Assembly: GCF_018130825.1 (NCBI RefSeq)
Contig: NZ_JAFCJS010000003.1
Span: 434,001 to 498,000, forward strand
Direction: 5' to 3'
Origin: Bradyrhizobium liaoningense
GTDB lineage: Bacteria > Pseudomonadota > Alphaproteobacteria > Rhizobiales > Xanthobacteraceae
Length of the DNA: 64,000 nt
Positions 53,573 through 61,845 of this stretch are shown in pieces. Below the pieces are notes generated by a model. That model was not told where the DNA came from. It saw nothing but the letters and a program-made list of their open reading frames with translations, and did no database searches. Within the stretch, counting starts at the first letter, position 1, and every line of letters begins with the position of its first letter. A program made the translations under genes and the position numbers.

Positions 53573-53627
53573 TGTTTAGCGACTTATTTAACGTGGCTGC
53601 AAGCCGGCCGGCTCAAATCACCACGGG
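53573..53627 (-). promoter_or_regulatory. SAM-II riboswitch upstream of metZ
   Basis: Read on the minus strand: CGTGGTGATTTG, a GCCGGCC loop, CTTGCAGCCACGTTAAAT, AAGTCGCTAAA. The CGTGG...CCACG stem, the invariant TGCAGCCACG and CGCTAAA pseudoknot strand are the conserved SAM-II (metA-motif) features of alphaproteobacteria. It binds S-adenosylmethionine and turns off metZ, here probably by transcription termination. Confidence 0.9.
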
Positions 53628-53714
53628 ATAAGTGATGCTCATATTCCGCAATGGCCTTTCCGTCAAGGCGTCCATCGGATAGCCGTAAAAGGCTAGTATT
53701 TCCTGCATGTCCGG

Positions 53715-54851
53715 ATGCGTTTGACCCCTGATGAGGACCCCCGGTTGAGCTTTTCGATCGCCGCCGACGCCAGTGGTATCCTGCCCGACCGCATGATCGC
53801 GGCGATGGCGGAGGCAGGTCTCATCCTGCCCGCATACGATTTCGTCGAAAGCCAGATCCAGCCGGCGAGCCTCGACCTGCGCCTCGGCGACATCGCCTAT
53901 CGTGTCCGCGCCAGCTTCCTCCCCGGCCCCGGCGCCACCGTCGCCGAGCGCATCGACGAATTGAAGCTGCACGAGTTCAGCCTCGCCGACGGCGCGGTGC
54001 TGGAGACCAACTGCGTCTACATCGTGCCGCTGCTCGAGAGCCTCGCGCTGCCGCCGGAAATCGTCGCGGCTGCGAACCCGAAAAGCTCGACCGGCCGCCT
54101 CGACGTCTTCACCCGCGTCATCGCCGACGGCACCCGCCGCTTCGACATGATCGGCGCCGGCTATCACGGCCCGCTCTATGCCGAGATCAGCCCGAAGACG
54201 TTTCCGGTGCTGGTGCGCGAGGGCTCGCGCCTGTCGCAGGTGCGCTTCCGCACTGGGGACGCCATCCTCAACGCCGACGAGCTCGATGGCTTGCATGCCG
54301 CCGAGCGTCTCGTCGACATCGACGATGCCGATCTCTCGGGCGGCGTTGCCGTCTCCGTCGATCTCTCGGGCGAGAAAGCCAATGGCTTCGTCGGTTATCG
54401 CGCCAAGCGCCACACCGGCGTCGTCGACGTCGATCGCCGCGCCGGCTACGCGGTGGAAGATTTCTGGGAGCCGATCGCGGCCCGTCCCGACGGCAGCCTG
54501 ATCCTCGATCCCGGCGAGTTCTACATTCTCGCCTCCAAGGAAGCCGTGCAGGTGCCGCCTGATTACGCCGCGGAGATGGTGCCGTTCGATCCGCTGGTCG
54601 GCGAATTCCGCGTGCACTATGCCGGCTTCTTCGATCCCGGCTTCGGCTATGCCGGCGCCGGCGGGCAGGGCGCGCGCGCCGTGCTGGAGGTGCGCTCGCG
54701 CGAAGTGCCGTTCATCCTCGAGCACGGCCAGATTGTCGGCCGTCTCGTCTATGAAAAGATGCTGGCGCGCCCCGACGCGATGTACGGCCAGCGCATCGGT
54801 TCCAACTACCAGGCGCAGGGCCTCAAACTATCGAAGCATTTTCGGGTGTAG
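53715..54851 (+). CDS. dcd: dCTP deaminase-like protein (two dUTPase-fold halves)
   Basis: A 378-residue protein, about twice the length of classical Dcd, made of two dUTPase-fold halves. First half: QIQPASLDLRLGDIAYRVR (near 47), NPKSSTGRLDVFTRVIADG, and AEISPKTFPVLVREGSRLSQVRF. Second half: LDPGEFYILASKEAVQVPPDYAAEM, DPGFGYAG...ARAVLEVRS, and the C-terminal QRIGSNYQAQGLKLSKHF. Annotated in alphaproteobacteria as 2'-deoxycytidine 5'-triphosphate deaminase, giving dUTP for thymidylate. It is divergent from metZ. Confidence 0.88.
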   Translation: MRLTPDEDPRLSFSIAADASGILPDRMIAAMAEAGLILPAYDFVESQIQPASLDLRLGDIAYRVRASFLPGPGATVAERIDELKLHEFSLADGAVLETNCVYIVPLLESLALPPEIVAAANPKSSTGRLDVFTRVIADGTRRFDMIGAGYHGPLYAEISPKTFPVLVREGSRLSQVRFRTGDAILNADELDGLHAAERLVDIDDADLSGGVAVSVDLSGEKANGFVGYRAKRHTGVVDVDRRAGYAVEDFWEPIAARPDGSLILDPGEFYILASKEAVQVPPDYAAEMVPFDPLVGEFRVHYAGFFDPGFGYAGAGGQGARAVLEVRSREVPFILEHGQIVGRLVYEKMLARPDAMYGQRIGSNYQAQGLKLSKHFRV

Positions 54852-55433
54852 CCCGATCCTGTAGTTGTGAGTCCGGGCATAGTTTGCCCGCAAAGACTGC
54901 ATGTTCGCCCGCAAATCCGTTCGCAGGCGTCCGCAATTCCGGGCATAGTCGCTCCGCACTGAGAAATTAGATCGAAATTGCAATAGGTCTGGCGCTCCGA
55001 GCGTCGCGGCCCCGTTCGTCGTTTGCTCGGTCTCGATAACGAGAGAGAAGCGCTCGGGGATTCCGACCGGAGAGGTGACGTCGAGCATGGCGCCGGTCGC
55101 AGAGATGTTCCGGACGGCGCACGTGATCGCGCCGCCGCCGAGGTGATCGTCCCGGCTTTCAAAGTGCGGCCCTTGGGAGCCACTCCTATGCTCATTGGCC
55201 AAAGATAGTCGCCTCCTGCTCGATCGTCCAAGCGTAGATGACGCGCACCGTTTGGAATCCTTCGCGCCAGCTTTCGCGTACGTCGGGCGCCCGACATCGG
55301 GGTCTTGGCCATCGGACTCCTCCGCCGAAAGCAATCGCAGCGCGGAGAATGAGTTCCTGGTCTGGAGAGCCGAAGGTGTCCCCGGGATTGATCTGGATCA
55401 ACGGGCCCGCTGATCTTGTCGCACTGTAGGTTC
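54852..55433. other. mostly noncoding stretch with a PilZ remnant
   Basis: About 580 bp between the deaminase gene and a 47-residue ORF. Only the decayed PilZ gene (listed separately) is recognisable. Three minus-strand frames overlap here, but none is a convincing intact gene. Confidence 0.5.
54963..55195 (-). pseudogene. decayed PilZ-domain gene
   Basis: The intact PilZ gene at 57778 gives the template. Here MSIGVAPKGRTLKAGTIT (from ATG 55195) aligns to its N-terminus, then the frame must shift by one base near 55140 to continue GGGAITCAVRNISATGAMLDVTSPVGIPERFSLVIETEQ (nearly identical motif NxSxxG). A second shift leads to SERQTYCNFDL in place of the last strand. Two frame breaks and loss of the RxxxR motif mark it as dead. 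It once likely bound cyclic di-GMP. Confidence 0.72.
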
Positions 55434-55577
55434 ATGAATAAAACTGTCCAACCAGCTTCGGACAAGGAAACGCCATGGCCCGAGCAGTCGCGTCGGGAAG
55501 AGGCGCTTCGCGTCGTCGGGGAGTACGCGGACGACTTGCGGCAGGTCATCGAGAAGCTTCGCCGGCGCCTCCATTGA
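55434..55577 (+). CDS. 47-residue conserved-looking small protein
   Basis: ATG at 55434, TGA at 55575. The product MNKTVQPASDKETPWPEQSR... ends in a charged amphipathic helix (EEALRVVGEYADDLRQVIEKLRRRL). No Cys, no signal. Its codon pattern is coding-like, and it is absent from long antisense frames. Family not recognised; possibly an RNA- or protein-binding small factor common in rhizobia. Confidence 0.55.
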   Translation: MNKTVQPASDKETPWPEQSRREEALRVVGEYADDLRQVIEKLRRRLH

Positions 55578-55648
55578 CGCTCGCAATCGGCCGGTCCAGT
55601 CGTCCCCTACAAGCTTCAAGTAGGCCATAGGGATAGCGTTTTACGGTC

Positions 55649-57562
55649 TCAGGCGCTCCTGGCGCCTGGCCAAGCGACCACCTGCCCGGACATGACGAGG
55701 CGGTCGCGACCACCGTCCTTGGCGGCATAGAGCGCGCGATCGGCCGCCGCCACCAGGGATGGGCAATCCAGGGCGCCTTGCGAGGGCAGGTTGGTCGCGC
55801 CGCCCAGGCTCACCGTGACGATCTTGGACGGCAGGTTCAGCGCGTGCAGCATGCCGAGGTCGCGGACCGCTCGCCGCACGTTCTCGCCGAGGAGCTCGCA
55901 GCCCTCCGCGTCCGTGTTGGGCAGCAGCAGGGCGAACTCTTCGCCGCCGTAGCGCGCGGCGAGGTCGGCCGGCCGGCGGACCTGCGCAGCCAGGATCCGC
56001 GCCAGCGCGCGCAGGCAAGCGTCGCCGGCCTGATGGCCGTATTGATCGTTGAACTTCTTGAAGTGATCGACGTCCACAAGCAGCAGCGAGACTGGGCTGC
56101 CGTCGCGCTTGGCCCGAGCCCACTCCTCGGCAAGGCGTTCGTCGAAATGGCGGCGGTTGGCGATGCCGGTCAGGCCGTCCGACGTCGCGAGCGCGGCGAG
56201 CTTGTCCTGCAGGTCCTTCTGCTCGGTCATGTCGCGCGAGATCGCCACCACGCCGTCGATCTCATGGGTGTCCGAGGACCGCGTGACCCGCAACGCCGTC
56301 TCGACCCATAGCTCCTTTTTGTCGCGGTGATGCACCCGGTAGATGATGCGTGCCTCCTCGGCCTCTCCGGCCTTCAGTGCCGCGACGACTTGCTCAACGC
56401 GCGGCCGGTCCGCCGGATTGACGCCGTCGAGGGCCGAGGTCCCCAGCAACCTCGCGGGATCCCAGCCCAGGATCCGCGCGCACGACGGGGACGCGTAGAG
56501 AATTCGCTCGTCGAGCCCGACCCGCATTACGACGTCGCTGCATTGTTCGGCGATCAGGCGAAAATCGGCCTCTTTGGCGACGAGGGTGGCCGCCATGCGC
56601 TGGCCCTTCGCGAGATAACGAACGAGGAAAAAGCCGATCAGCGCCATCGACAAGGTGAGCCCGGTGACGATGCCGAAGCGCGTGATCGCTTGATGGCGCC
56701 ACGGGGCCAGAACATCGCTCTGCGCCTTGCTTGCCAGCACGAGGATCGGATAGCGGCCGCTCTTACGGTAGAAGCTCAGCCGCTCCAGCCCGTCCAACGG
56801 CGATTTGAAGTAGTAGGCGCCGGCATCCGGTCGTTGGTCCATGGTCCGGAAGAGCGGCGAGCCAGACATGTCGCGTCCGATGTAGGCGCCGTTCTCATCG
56901 GGAGTTCTGGCCAGCATGGTGCCGTCGGCATTTAGCAGCGAGACTGAGCCGTTCGGTCCGATGTCGAAGCGGCGGTAAAACTGCGTGAAGTAGGCGACGT
57001 CGACGCTCGTCAACACGACGCCGGCGAAGCTGCCGTCGGGGTGATTGAAGCGGCGGGAGGCGGTGATGATCCATTGTCCGCCGGATCGGCTCTTCACCGG
57101 CCTGCCTATCAACGTGCCGCGGTCGGCCGAGGTGCGATGGCGCTGGAAGTAGTCGCGATCGCTGTTGTTGAGGCGAGCGAAATCGACGTCTTCGGTCGTC
57201 CCGAGCCAACGGCCGGTTTCGTCGTAGACGAAGATGCCGCGGATGCGCTCCCTGTTGTATTTCCGGGATTGCAAGAACCTTTGGATCTTCTCGACCGCTG
57301 CCGGACTGGTTCCGCCGACTTCCATCCGATCGACCATTCCGGCAAGGATGGTGTCCGCGAGCTCGAACGTGTCTTCGGCGTGCTGCGTCAGCGACTGGGC
57401 GAGATTGGCCATGTCGACTTCGGCATTGCGCACTTCGACCTGGCGGGTCTCCCATTCGCGCCATCCGCTCAACGTCAGGATGGCGACGCATGCCAACGCC
57501 ACGAATCCCGCCGCCCACACGGGGAAGCGGGCGTTCTCGACCGCGCGGCGGCTGTTCGGCAT
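55649..57562 (-). CDS. membrane-bound diguanylate cyclase with extracytoplasmic sensor and PAS domains
   Basis: A 637-residue protein; ATG 57562 after AAGGAG. Membrane helix about 14-32, a Cache-type periplasmic sensor (about 35-300: DRDYFQRHRTSADRGTLIGRPV, RRFDIGPNGSVSLLNADGTML), second helix near 310-330, a PAS domain (about 345-465), and a GGDEF domain with active-site GGEEF at 539-543. The inhibitory I-site RPAD precedes it by five residues. It makes cyclic di-GMP in response to an external signal. PilZ genes lie on both sides, one intact and one dead. Confidence 0.9.
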   Translation of the reverse strand: MPNSRRAVENARFPVWAAGFVALACVAILTLSGWREWETRQVEVRNAEVDMANLAQSLTQHAEDTFELADTILAGMVDRMEVGGTSPAAVEKIQRFLQSRKYNRERIRGIFVYDETGRWLGTTEDVDFARLNNSDRDYFQRHRTSADRGTLIGRPVKSRSGGQWIITASRRFNHPDGSFAGVVLTSVDVAYFTQFYRRFDIGPNGSVSLLNADGTMLARTPDENGAYIGRDMSGSPLFRTMDQRPDAGAYYFKSPLDGLERLSFYRKSGRYPILVLASKAQSDVLAPWRHQAITRFGIVTGLTLSMALIGFFLVRYLAKGQRMAATLVAKEADFRLIAEQCSDVVMRVGLDERILYASPSCARILGWDPARLLGTSALDGVNPADRPRVEQVVAALKAGEAEEARIIYRVHHRDKKELWVETALRVTRSSDTHEIDGVVAISRDMTEQKDLQDKLAALATSDGLTGIANRRHFDERLAEEWARAKRDGSPVSLLLVDVDHFKKFNDQYGHQAGDACLRALARILAAQVRRPADLAARYGGEEFALLLPNTDAEGCELLGENVRRAVRDLGMLHALNLPSKIVTVSLGGATNLPSQGALDCPSLVAAADRALYAAKDGGRDRLVMSGQVVAWPGARSA

Positions 57563-57777
57563 CGGACGTGGCTCCTTTTCGCGCGAAGGTCCCACGCCGG
57601 CCTTAACGTCGGGTTTGCAGCGGCGATAAGATGCTGGCATCGGGTAAGCGTCGACCCATTGCACTGCCGCGAATTTTTATGATCGCAGTGATCGTCCATT
57701 AACCACGAAAGACGCAGTCTTCCGGAGACCGTCGTCTGTTGGCAACCCGGGCGGCGATTTGAGCGTTGGGAGGCGCC

Positions 57778-58020
57778 ATGCAGGAGCATCGAGCTACACA
57801 GCGACGACGGATGCTGAAGGCCGGCAAGATCTCGTTCGGCGGCGGGGCGATCGACTGCACGGTCCGCAATTTCTCGGATGCGGGCGCCGCGCTCGACGTC
57901 GTTTCTCCGGTCGGAATACCCGAACATTTTACGCTGGTAGTTGAAGCTGACCACAGCAGACTGCTCTGCCGCATAGTGTGGCGAAAGGAAAAGCGGATCG
58001 GCGTGCGCTTTGAGCAGTGA
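57778..58020 (+). CDS. PilZ-domain protein, c-di-GMP binding
   Basis: An 80-residue single-domain PilZ. ATG 57778 after GGAGG. The c-di-GMP motifs are both present: RATQR (Arg5, Arg9) and NFSDAG (Asn31, Ser33, Gly36). It is divergent from the diguanylate cyclase, 215 bp away, so a local signalling pair is likely. Confidence 0.85.
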   Translation: MQEHRATQRRRMLKAGKISFGGGAIDCTVRNFSDAGAALDVVSPVGIPEHFTLVVEADHSRLLCRIVWRKEKRIGVRFEQ

Positions 58021-58153
58021 AGCTCCCCATTCGCCGAGCAGGCGGCTACGCAATCCTCCCCTGCCCGTAGTCGTCCGGTAGCAAATCTTTGCCGCTCCTT
58101 AATCATGCGACGTTAGCCTGGGGGAGGCCGGTCCCAGGACGGCCTCTGCAATG

Positions 58154-58192
58154 ACGGGCCCGGGTAGGCTCGCCTCCAGCCCGGGCCCGTTT
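58154..58192 (+). terminator. terminator-like hairpin
   Basis: ACGGGCCCGGG and CCCGGGCCCGT form a perfect 11-bp stem over a 15-base loop, followed by TTTCC. It lies 134 bp downstream of the PilZ gene and could end its transcript. Confidence 0.55.
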
Positions 58193-58210
58193 CCTGTTCA
58201 GTGGGTTGCC

Positions 58211-58372
58211 ATGGAGAACGTTGAGCGATCTCTCGAATCCATTCTACGGAATCTTCGCGTTCGGAATGGCGATGACCGTAGCGAGGACGGCCGCGAACCG
58301 GACATCACTCGGGTTCGCAGTCCTCCTCGCGTGCGCGAGCCGGCCAGGCAGCCGGAGCCACCGCGACGCTGA
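58211..58372 (+). CDS. possible 53-residue protein
   Basis: ATG at 58211 opens MENVERSLESILRNLRVRNG... and continues to TGA at 58370. The first 20 residues could form a helix; the rest is Arg/Pro-rich and low in complexity. There is no good ribosome site. It could be real or chance. Confidence 0.3.
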   Translation: MENVERSLESILRNLRVRNGDDRSEDGREPDITRVRSPPRVREPARQPEPPRR

Positions 58373-58591
58373 CGTCGAGGGTCGCGGTATCGAAGCGATA
58401 TACGAGTATCTGCTGTATGGAGCCGAAGCGCCGCATGGCTTAGAAAATACAAAATCCCGCGCGAAGTTTTGAAGTGAACATTGGTCCACCGCGGCAGTTG
58501 GCGCTAAGGTCCGACATAGATATCCTGGTGAAGGACCCGCGTCGGTCATAATTCGTGTTGGCCGGTCACGGTCGTTCAAGGAGAAGCAGCC

Positions 58592-58816
58592 GTGGCGCCG
58601 AAGACAGAAACTCTTCCAAGAACGATGCCCTCGCCCGAGACAGGCGAGACGCTGACCCGTGGCGTGCGGCCGTTTGAGGTCACGTACAAGGGGCGAAGGA
58701 TCGCCGTGGATCTGCCCGGGTACTACCCGAAAGGTGATGGCGACGGCGTGCATGTTGGAAACGACATGAGCGCCGTCGACAGCGCGATACGGGCGCTTCA
58801 GGAGCATTTAGAATGA
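58592..58816 (+). CDS. MqsA/YgiT-like antitoxin domain that has lost its cysteines
   Basis: A 74-residue protein, GTG start at 58592 behind AAGGAGAAG. The body GVRPFEVTYKGRRIAVDLPGYYPKGDGDGVHVGNDMSAVDSAIRAL follows the layout of the MqsA N-terminal domain, but the Cys-Pro-x-Cys and WYC zinc positions read PSPETG and YYP. It overlaps the next gene by 4 bp. Zinc-free MqsA-like proteins are probably still dimer or DNA-binding modules. No toxin gene is next to it. Confidence 0.6.
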   Translation: MAPKTETLPRTMPSPETGETLTRGVRPFEVTYKGRRIAVDLPGYYPKGDGDGVHVGNDMSAVDSAIRALQEHLE

Positions 58817-59229
58817 GCGTCGAACCATCGAACGAGGATCTGGCGGTCCACCGCAGCAGCGGCGACTTCCTGGCCGACCAGGGCATCGCCGATCCCGACG
58901 AGTTCAGGGTCAAAAGTCACCTGTGCCACGAGATCGCGACGATCGCCGAGCCGCGCGGCCTGGCTGCGGCAGCCCTGGCTGACCTTGCCGGCGAGCCCGT
59001 AGACGACGTCGAGCGGATGCTGCGATCCAGGCACGATGCCTACGAGGTCTGGAGGCTCATCAAGGTGCTGACCGCGCTGGGGGCCGACGTCGGCATCACG
59101 GTTTTCCCAGACAGCGGCCACGATCGTGGCGTCGTGCTGTCGGAGACGGTCAGGAAAACCAAGGAGCAGATCTTGCGCGAGCTCGCGGAGATGGACGAGA
59201 TCGACTATCAGCCCGAGCCCCGTCTCTAG
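58813..59229 (+). CDS. helix-turn-helix (HTH_37/XRE-like) protein
   Basis: A 138-residue protein coupled to the preceding gene by a 4-bp overlap. Residues 28-95 (DEFRVKSHLCHEIATIAEPRGLAAAALADLAGEPVDDVERMLR) match the HTH_37 antitoxin layout, in which a conserved D-E-F/LG start precedes the helices. The C-terminus is acidic. It looks like an antitoxin or regulator without an adjacent toxin. Confidence 0.6.
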   Translation: MSVEPSNEDLAVHRSSGDFLADQGIADPDEFRVKSHLCHEIATIAEPRGLAAAALADLAGEPVDDVERMLRSRHDAYEVWRLIKVLTALGADVGITVFPDSGHDRGVVLSETVRKTKEQILRELAEMDEIDYQPEPRL

Positions 59230-59230
59230 A

Positions 59231-59512
59231 TCAGATGGAAAGCCGGCTCAGGAGCTCTTTCAGGCGGTCGACGGTGTAGGGCTTGGTGTGGCCGCGCAGG
59301 AGCTTGGTAAGCTCCCTTGGCGGCAGCCCCATAGTCCGGGCGGCCTTGGCATGGGCCAGGCCGCGTTTCTCGATCGCCTCATCGATTTCGATGACGATGT
59401 TCGATTTCGCGAGCTCGGTCTCCGGATCTGGAAAGCCAAGGTCGGCAAAAACGTTGCCAGGGCCGATCGTGCCGAGGGCGGTTTTTCTCAGTCCATCATG
59501 TCGAGCGGTCAT
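59231..59512 (-). CDS. orphan HTH_37 antitoxin-like protein
   Basis: A 93-residue protein from ATG 59512. NVFADLGFPDPETELAKSNIVIEIDEAIEKRGLAHAKAARTMGLPPRELTKLLRGHTKPYTVDRLKELLSRL is a classic HigA-type antitoxin (HTH_37). A HigB-like toxin should lie just upstream, but no such ORF exists there. It converges tail to tail with the gene at 58813. Confidence 0.75.
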   Translation of the reverse strand: MTARHDGLRKTALGTIGPGNVFADLGFPDPETELAKSNIVIEIDEAIEKRGLAHAKAARTMGLPPRELTKLLRGHTKPYTVDRLKELLSRLSI

Positions 59513-59584
59513 CTCACACTCTTGAGCGGGCTCGGCCCGGAATCCAGCCAATTTGGCAACAGGCTGTTGCCAAATCTGGAACTT

Positions 59585-60190
59585 CTATTCTGCCACGATC
59601 CCTGAATAGACGCTCTCCAGCGTAATGGAAAAGCCGACTTCGGCGAGATCTATAACAGCCTCGGCGTCGGTCAGGATTGATCGAACATAACCTCCTTCGG
59701 TCCTGATATCGTGCTGGACCGCCATGCGTTCAGCATCGACAAGGACAATGTGCCGAATTGTCGGCAGGTTCCAATAGTACGAGTGTTTGAAGTGTTCATC
59801 GCGCAGCTTCGATCCGCTCGACATGACCTCGATCACCAAGATCGGGTCATTGATGTAGGTTTGGTCTAAGACCGGGCCGCGGCGGACCAGAATGTCGGGG
59901 CGAAGTTCGGTCGCCCTGGATTCCTCGTCGCGACGAACCGCCATCCGGACGTAGGTGAGGCATCCGATGCGATCCATGGCCGGCTTGAGCGCGCCCACGA
60001 TGTTCATCACGATGTGTTCGTGGTTCTGGTGGCGTCCTCGATCGGAGCCCGGCATCTCGAACGTTTCATCTTCGTCGTGCTCGAACAGCGCGCGCCGGGC
60101 GGCATATTCCTCGTCAGTCTCGTCGGGATCTCGCTGGGCCCTGGCGGCCTTAGCTGAATGGGACGCTTTGTTGAGCAGGGCGCGGATCAT
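59585..60190 (-). CDS. Uma2-family nuclease-like protein, possibly chimeric at the N-terminus
   Basis: A 201-residue protein. From about residue 45 it is Uma2/DUF820: HQNHEHIVMNIVGALKP, ELRPDILV, DPILVIEVMS (the PD-(D/E)xK-like core D...E-x-M). The first 20 residues (MIRALLNKASHSAKAARAQ) instead look like the first helix of a HEPN toxin, and the usual Uma2 N-terminal strand is missing. Uma2 proteins are putative nucleases of unknown role. It overlaps the MNT-like frame by 41 bp. The chimera idea is inference. Confidence 0.65.
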   Translation of the reverse strand: MIRALLNKASHSAKAARAQRDPDETDEEYAARRALFEHDEDETFEMPGSDRGRHQNHEHIVMNIVGALKPAMDRIGCLTYVRMAVRRDEESRATELRPDILVRRGPVLDQTYINDPILVIEVMSSGSKLRDEHFKHSYYWNLPTIRHIVLVDAERMAVQHDIRTEGGYVRSILTDAEAVIDLAEVGFSITLESVYSGIVAE

Positions 60191-60490
60191 GGCCGGCCTC
60201 GACGACGACCCCGTCGCGCTTGATGGCGCGGATCAGTGCCGGGTTGGTGTGGTGCTCCGGGTTCTCCCATTCGTCCAGCGAGACAGGCACCGTTTGGATA
60301 TCCAAGCTCGTCTCGACGACCGCGTCATAGGCGAGTTCGGCTAGACGATCCCGGTCCGCGCGGCGGTCGGGTAGGTCACGCAAGACGACGGCGACATCGA
60401 TGTCACTGTCCGATCGGGCTTCGCCCCTCGAGTGGCTACCGAACAGCACAAGCTGGACAGCCTATCGCCGTAGCGGCGCGGGCGGCACCT
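60150..60490 (-). pseudogene. MNT-type nucleotidyltransferase (MntA antitoxin-like), 5' end frameshifted
   Basis: The intact part starts at GTG 60449 (LFGSHSRGEARSDSDIDVAVVL): the GSxxRGxxxxxSDxD motif of minimal nucleotidyltransferases. Upstream, AVQL precedes it in frame, then a stop; one base added near 60460 joins it to YGDRL, the family's usual preceding strand. So the first helix is out of frame. MntA antitoxins AMPylate HEPN toxins and normally sit next to one; here only a possible HEPN stub remains. Confidence 0.6.
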
Positions 60491-60860
60491 CCAAATAGAT
60501 CCAAGGCCCGGCGAGCCACAGGCGTCAGGGCTTCGGTTTCATGTCCGGAATGGTGCGTTGAGGCGGCCATAACCCACATATAGCGCTCCCGGCCTCCGTC
60601 AGAAACTCGGATTGGGTCTGATTCCCGCGAGACGTCAGGCGCCGATCGGCGCTGACACGTCGTTTGATGGCGGTAACGGCACCGCTCGAGAGATGTCCGC
60701 TGGCAAGGCCTACGTGGTGAAGCCGCATTCGGCCCAGCCGTGCGGGTCTGCGTCATCCCATCGGGACGAAGCGATGTCGCGCTTGCGCAGCGTGCGCCCC
60801 GATGAGCATCGCGGACGGAAGCGCCGATCAGAACCATCGTCATGACAACCTGCGTGAGTA
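60491..60860. other. gene-free stretch
   Basis: About 370 bp on the promoter side of the MNT remnant. No coding signal or repeat was recognised. Confidence 0.45.
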
Positions 60861-61187
60861 TTATGCCGACCTCCTGAGGGCGGCGGCCCAAGGCCGCCGC
60901 AGCCGCATCGGCACCCCGCCGGGCGGCGGGTCGTCGTCTTCGCCGTCGAGCCGCCGCAGCGCGGCGAGGATGTCGGCGAGCCGGATCGTGCGGGCCATGC
61001 CGGGGATCTCGCGCAGCGCAGGACAGGATTCGACGGCGAACATGTCGGACGCCCAGGACGACAGGATGATCCTCTTTTCCGGCGCGGAGAGTTCGTTGTC
61101 GTTCAGGACGTCTTCCGGAGACGCATAGTGTGCGGCCGGATGGAAGAGGGGATGAAGATTGCCTGCGTTCGTGTTGGCATTGGTCAT
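60861..61187 (-). CDS. 108-residue conserved-looking protein near the heat-shock genes
   Basis: ATG 61187 after AGGGAG. The centre HYASPEDVLNDNELSAPEKRIILSSWASDMFAVESCPALREIPG is well structured and not low-complexity; the tail is basic and Pro-rich. It is the third gene of a leftward set behind two small heat-shock genes. Function unknown; it may be a stress protein. Confidence 0.65.
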   Translation of the reverse strand: MTNANTNAGNLHPLFHPAAHYASPEDVLNDNELSAPEKRIILSSWASDMFAVESCPALREIPGMARTIRLADILAALRRLDGEDDDPPPGGVPMRLRRPWAAALRRSA

Positions 61188-61235
61188 CGGTTGGCTCCCT
61201 TTACGCTCCTTTCCTCGGGACGGTTTTCGGTAGGT

Positions 61236-61260
61236 TCGGGCGGCGGAGACCGCCGCCCGA
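61236..61260. terminator. strong hairpin after the small heat-shock gene
   Basis: TCGGGCGGCGG and CCGCCGCCCGA form an 11-bp stem with a 3-base loop, 8 bp beyond the stop of the hsp20 gene. No T-run follows on the minus strand, so termination may be weak; it could be an mRNA-stabilising hairpin between genes. Confidence 0.5.
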
Positions 61261-61268
61261 GACGGTCT

Positions 61269-61760
61269 TCACTGTGTGCTGATCGCGATGCGCTTGACGC
61301 CCGCTCGCGGGTTTTCCGACTTTGGAAGCGATATGGTCAAGACGCCGTTCTTGAACGACGCCTCGGCCTTGTCCTCCTCGACGTCCTCGAGCGCGATCTG
61401 CCGCCGGAACGAGCCGTAATAACGCTCGGAGAAGTATTTGCCTTCGTCCTTTCGCTCGCTCTTCTTCTCGCCGCTGATGGTCAGGACGCCGTTCGCGATT
61501 TCGATCTGAACGTCCTTCTCCGTCATGCCGGGAAGTTCGGCCGAGATCGTCAGCGCCTTATCGGTCTCACTGAGCTCGATCTTTGGCCAGCCGAATTGCC
61601 CTTCCATGAGCGGTGCGAGGCCAGTCCCGCCGAAGCCGCGGAAGACGTCGTCGAACAGACGGTTCATCTCGCGATGAAGCGTCATGAACGGATCGTGGGT
61701 GCCGCGCGCCGGCGCGAGCTCCTGGTTTCTGGACCAGGGAATGAGATCACGAACTGCCAT
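61269..61760 (-). CDS. hsp20: small heat-shock protein, Hsp20 family
   Basis: A 163-residue alpha-crystallin protein; start at MAVRDLIPWSRNQE (61760), AAGGAG upstream. The crystallin domain spans about 50-155: PKIELSETDKALTISAELPGMTEKDVQIEIANGVLTISGEKKSE and the C-terminal GVLTISLPKS (I/L-x-I/L type). It binds unfolding proteins. It lies 85 bp downstream of a second hsp gene and may share its transcript. Confidence 0.92.
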   Translation of the reverse strand: MAVRDLIPWSRNQELAPARGTHDPFMTLHREMNRLFDDVFRGFGGTGLAPLMEGQFGWPKIELSETDKALTISAELPGMTEKDVQIEIANGVLTISGEKKSERKDEGKYFSERYYGSFRRQIALEDVEEDKAEASFKNGVLTISLPKSENPRAGVKRIAISTQ

Positions 61761-61845
61761 GGGTTTTTTCTCCTTCGTTGCGTGAGCCAAGAGCGCGGCC
61801 GCGCTTGCGCGCGGCGCGTTCCGGCCGTCGAACCTCGATCCGGCC

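Larger units (their letters stand above)
58021..58591. other. gene-poor stretch of 571 bp
   Basis: It contains the hairpin at 58154-58190 and a weak 53-codon ORF at 58211-58372. An AT-rich segment near 58440-58470 and 58545-58560 may contain the promoter for the antitoxin-like gene. Nothing else was recognised. Confidence 0.45.

Noticed and set aside
55192..55401. 69-codon minus-strand frame upstream of the PilZ remnant
   Set aside because: It needs a TTG start without a ribosome site and no family was recognised. It could be a real gene fragment but cannot be supported.
60612..60845. Plus-strand frame of 77 codons upstream of the MNT remnant
   Set aside because: No start context and no domain; composition suggests chance.
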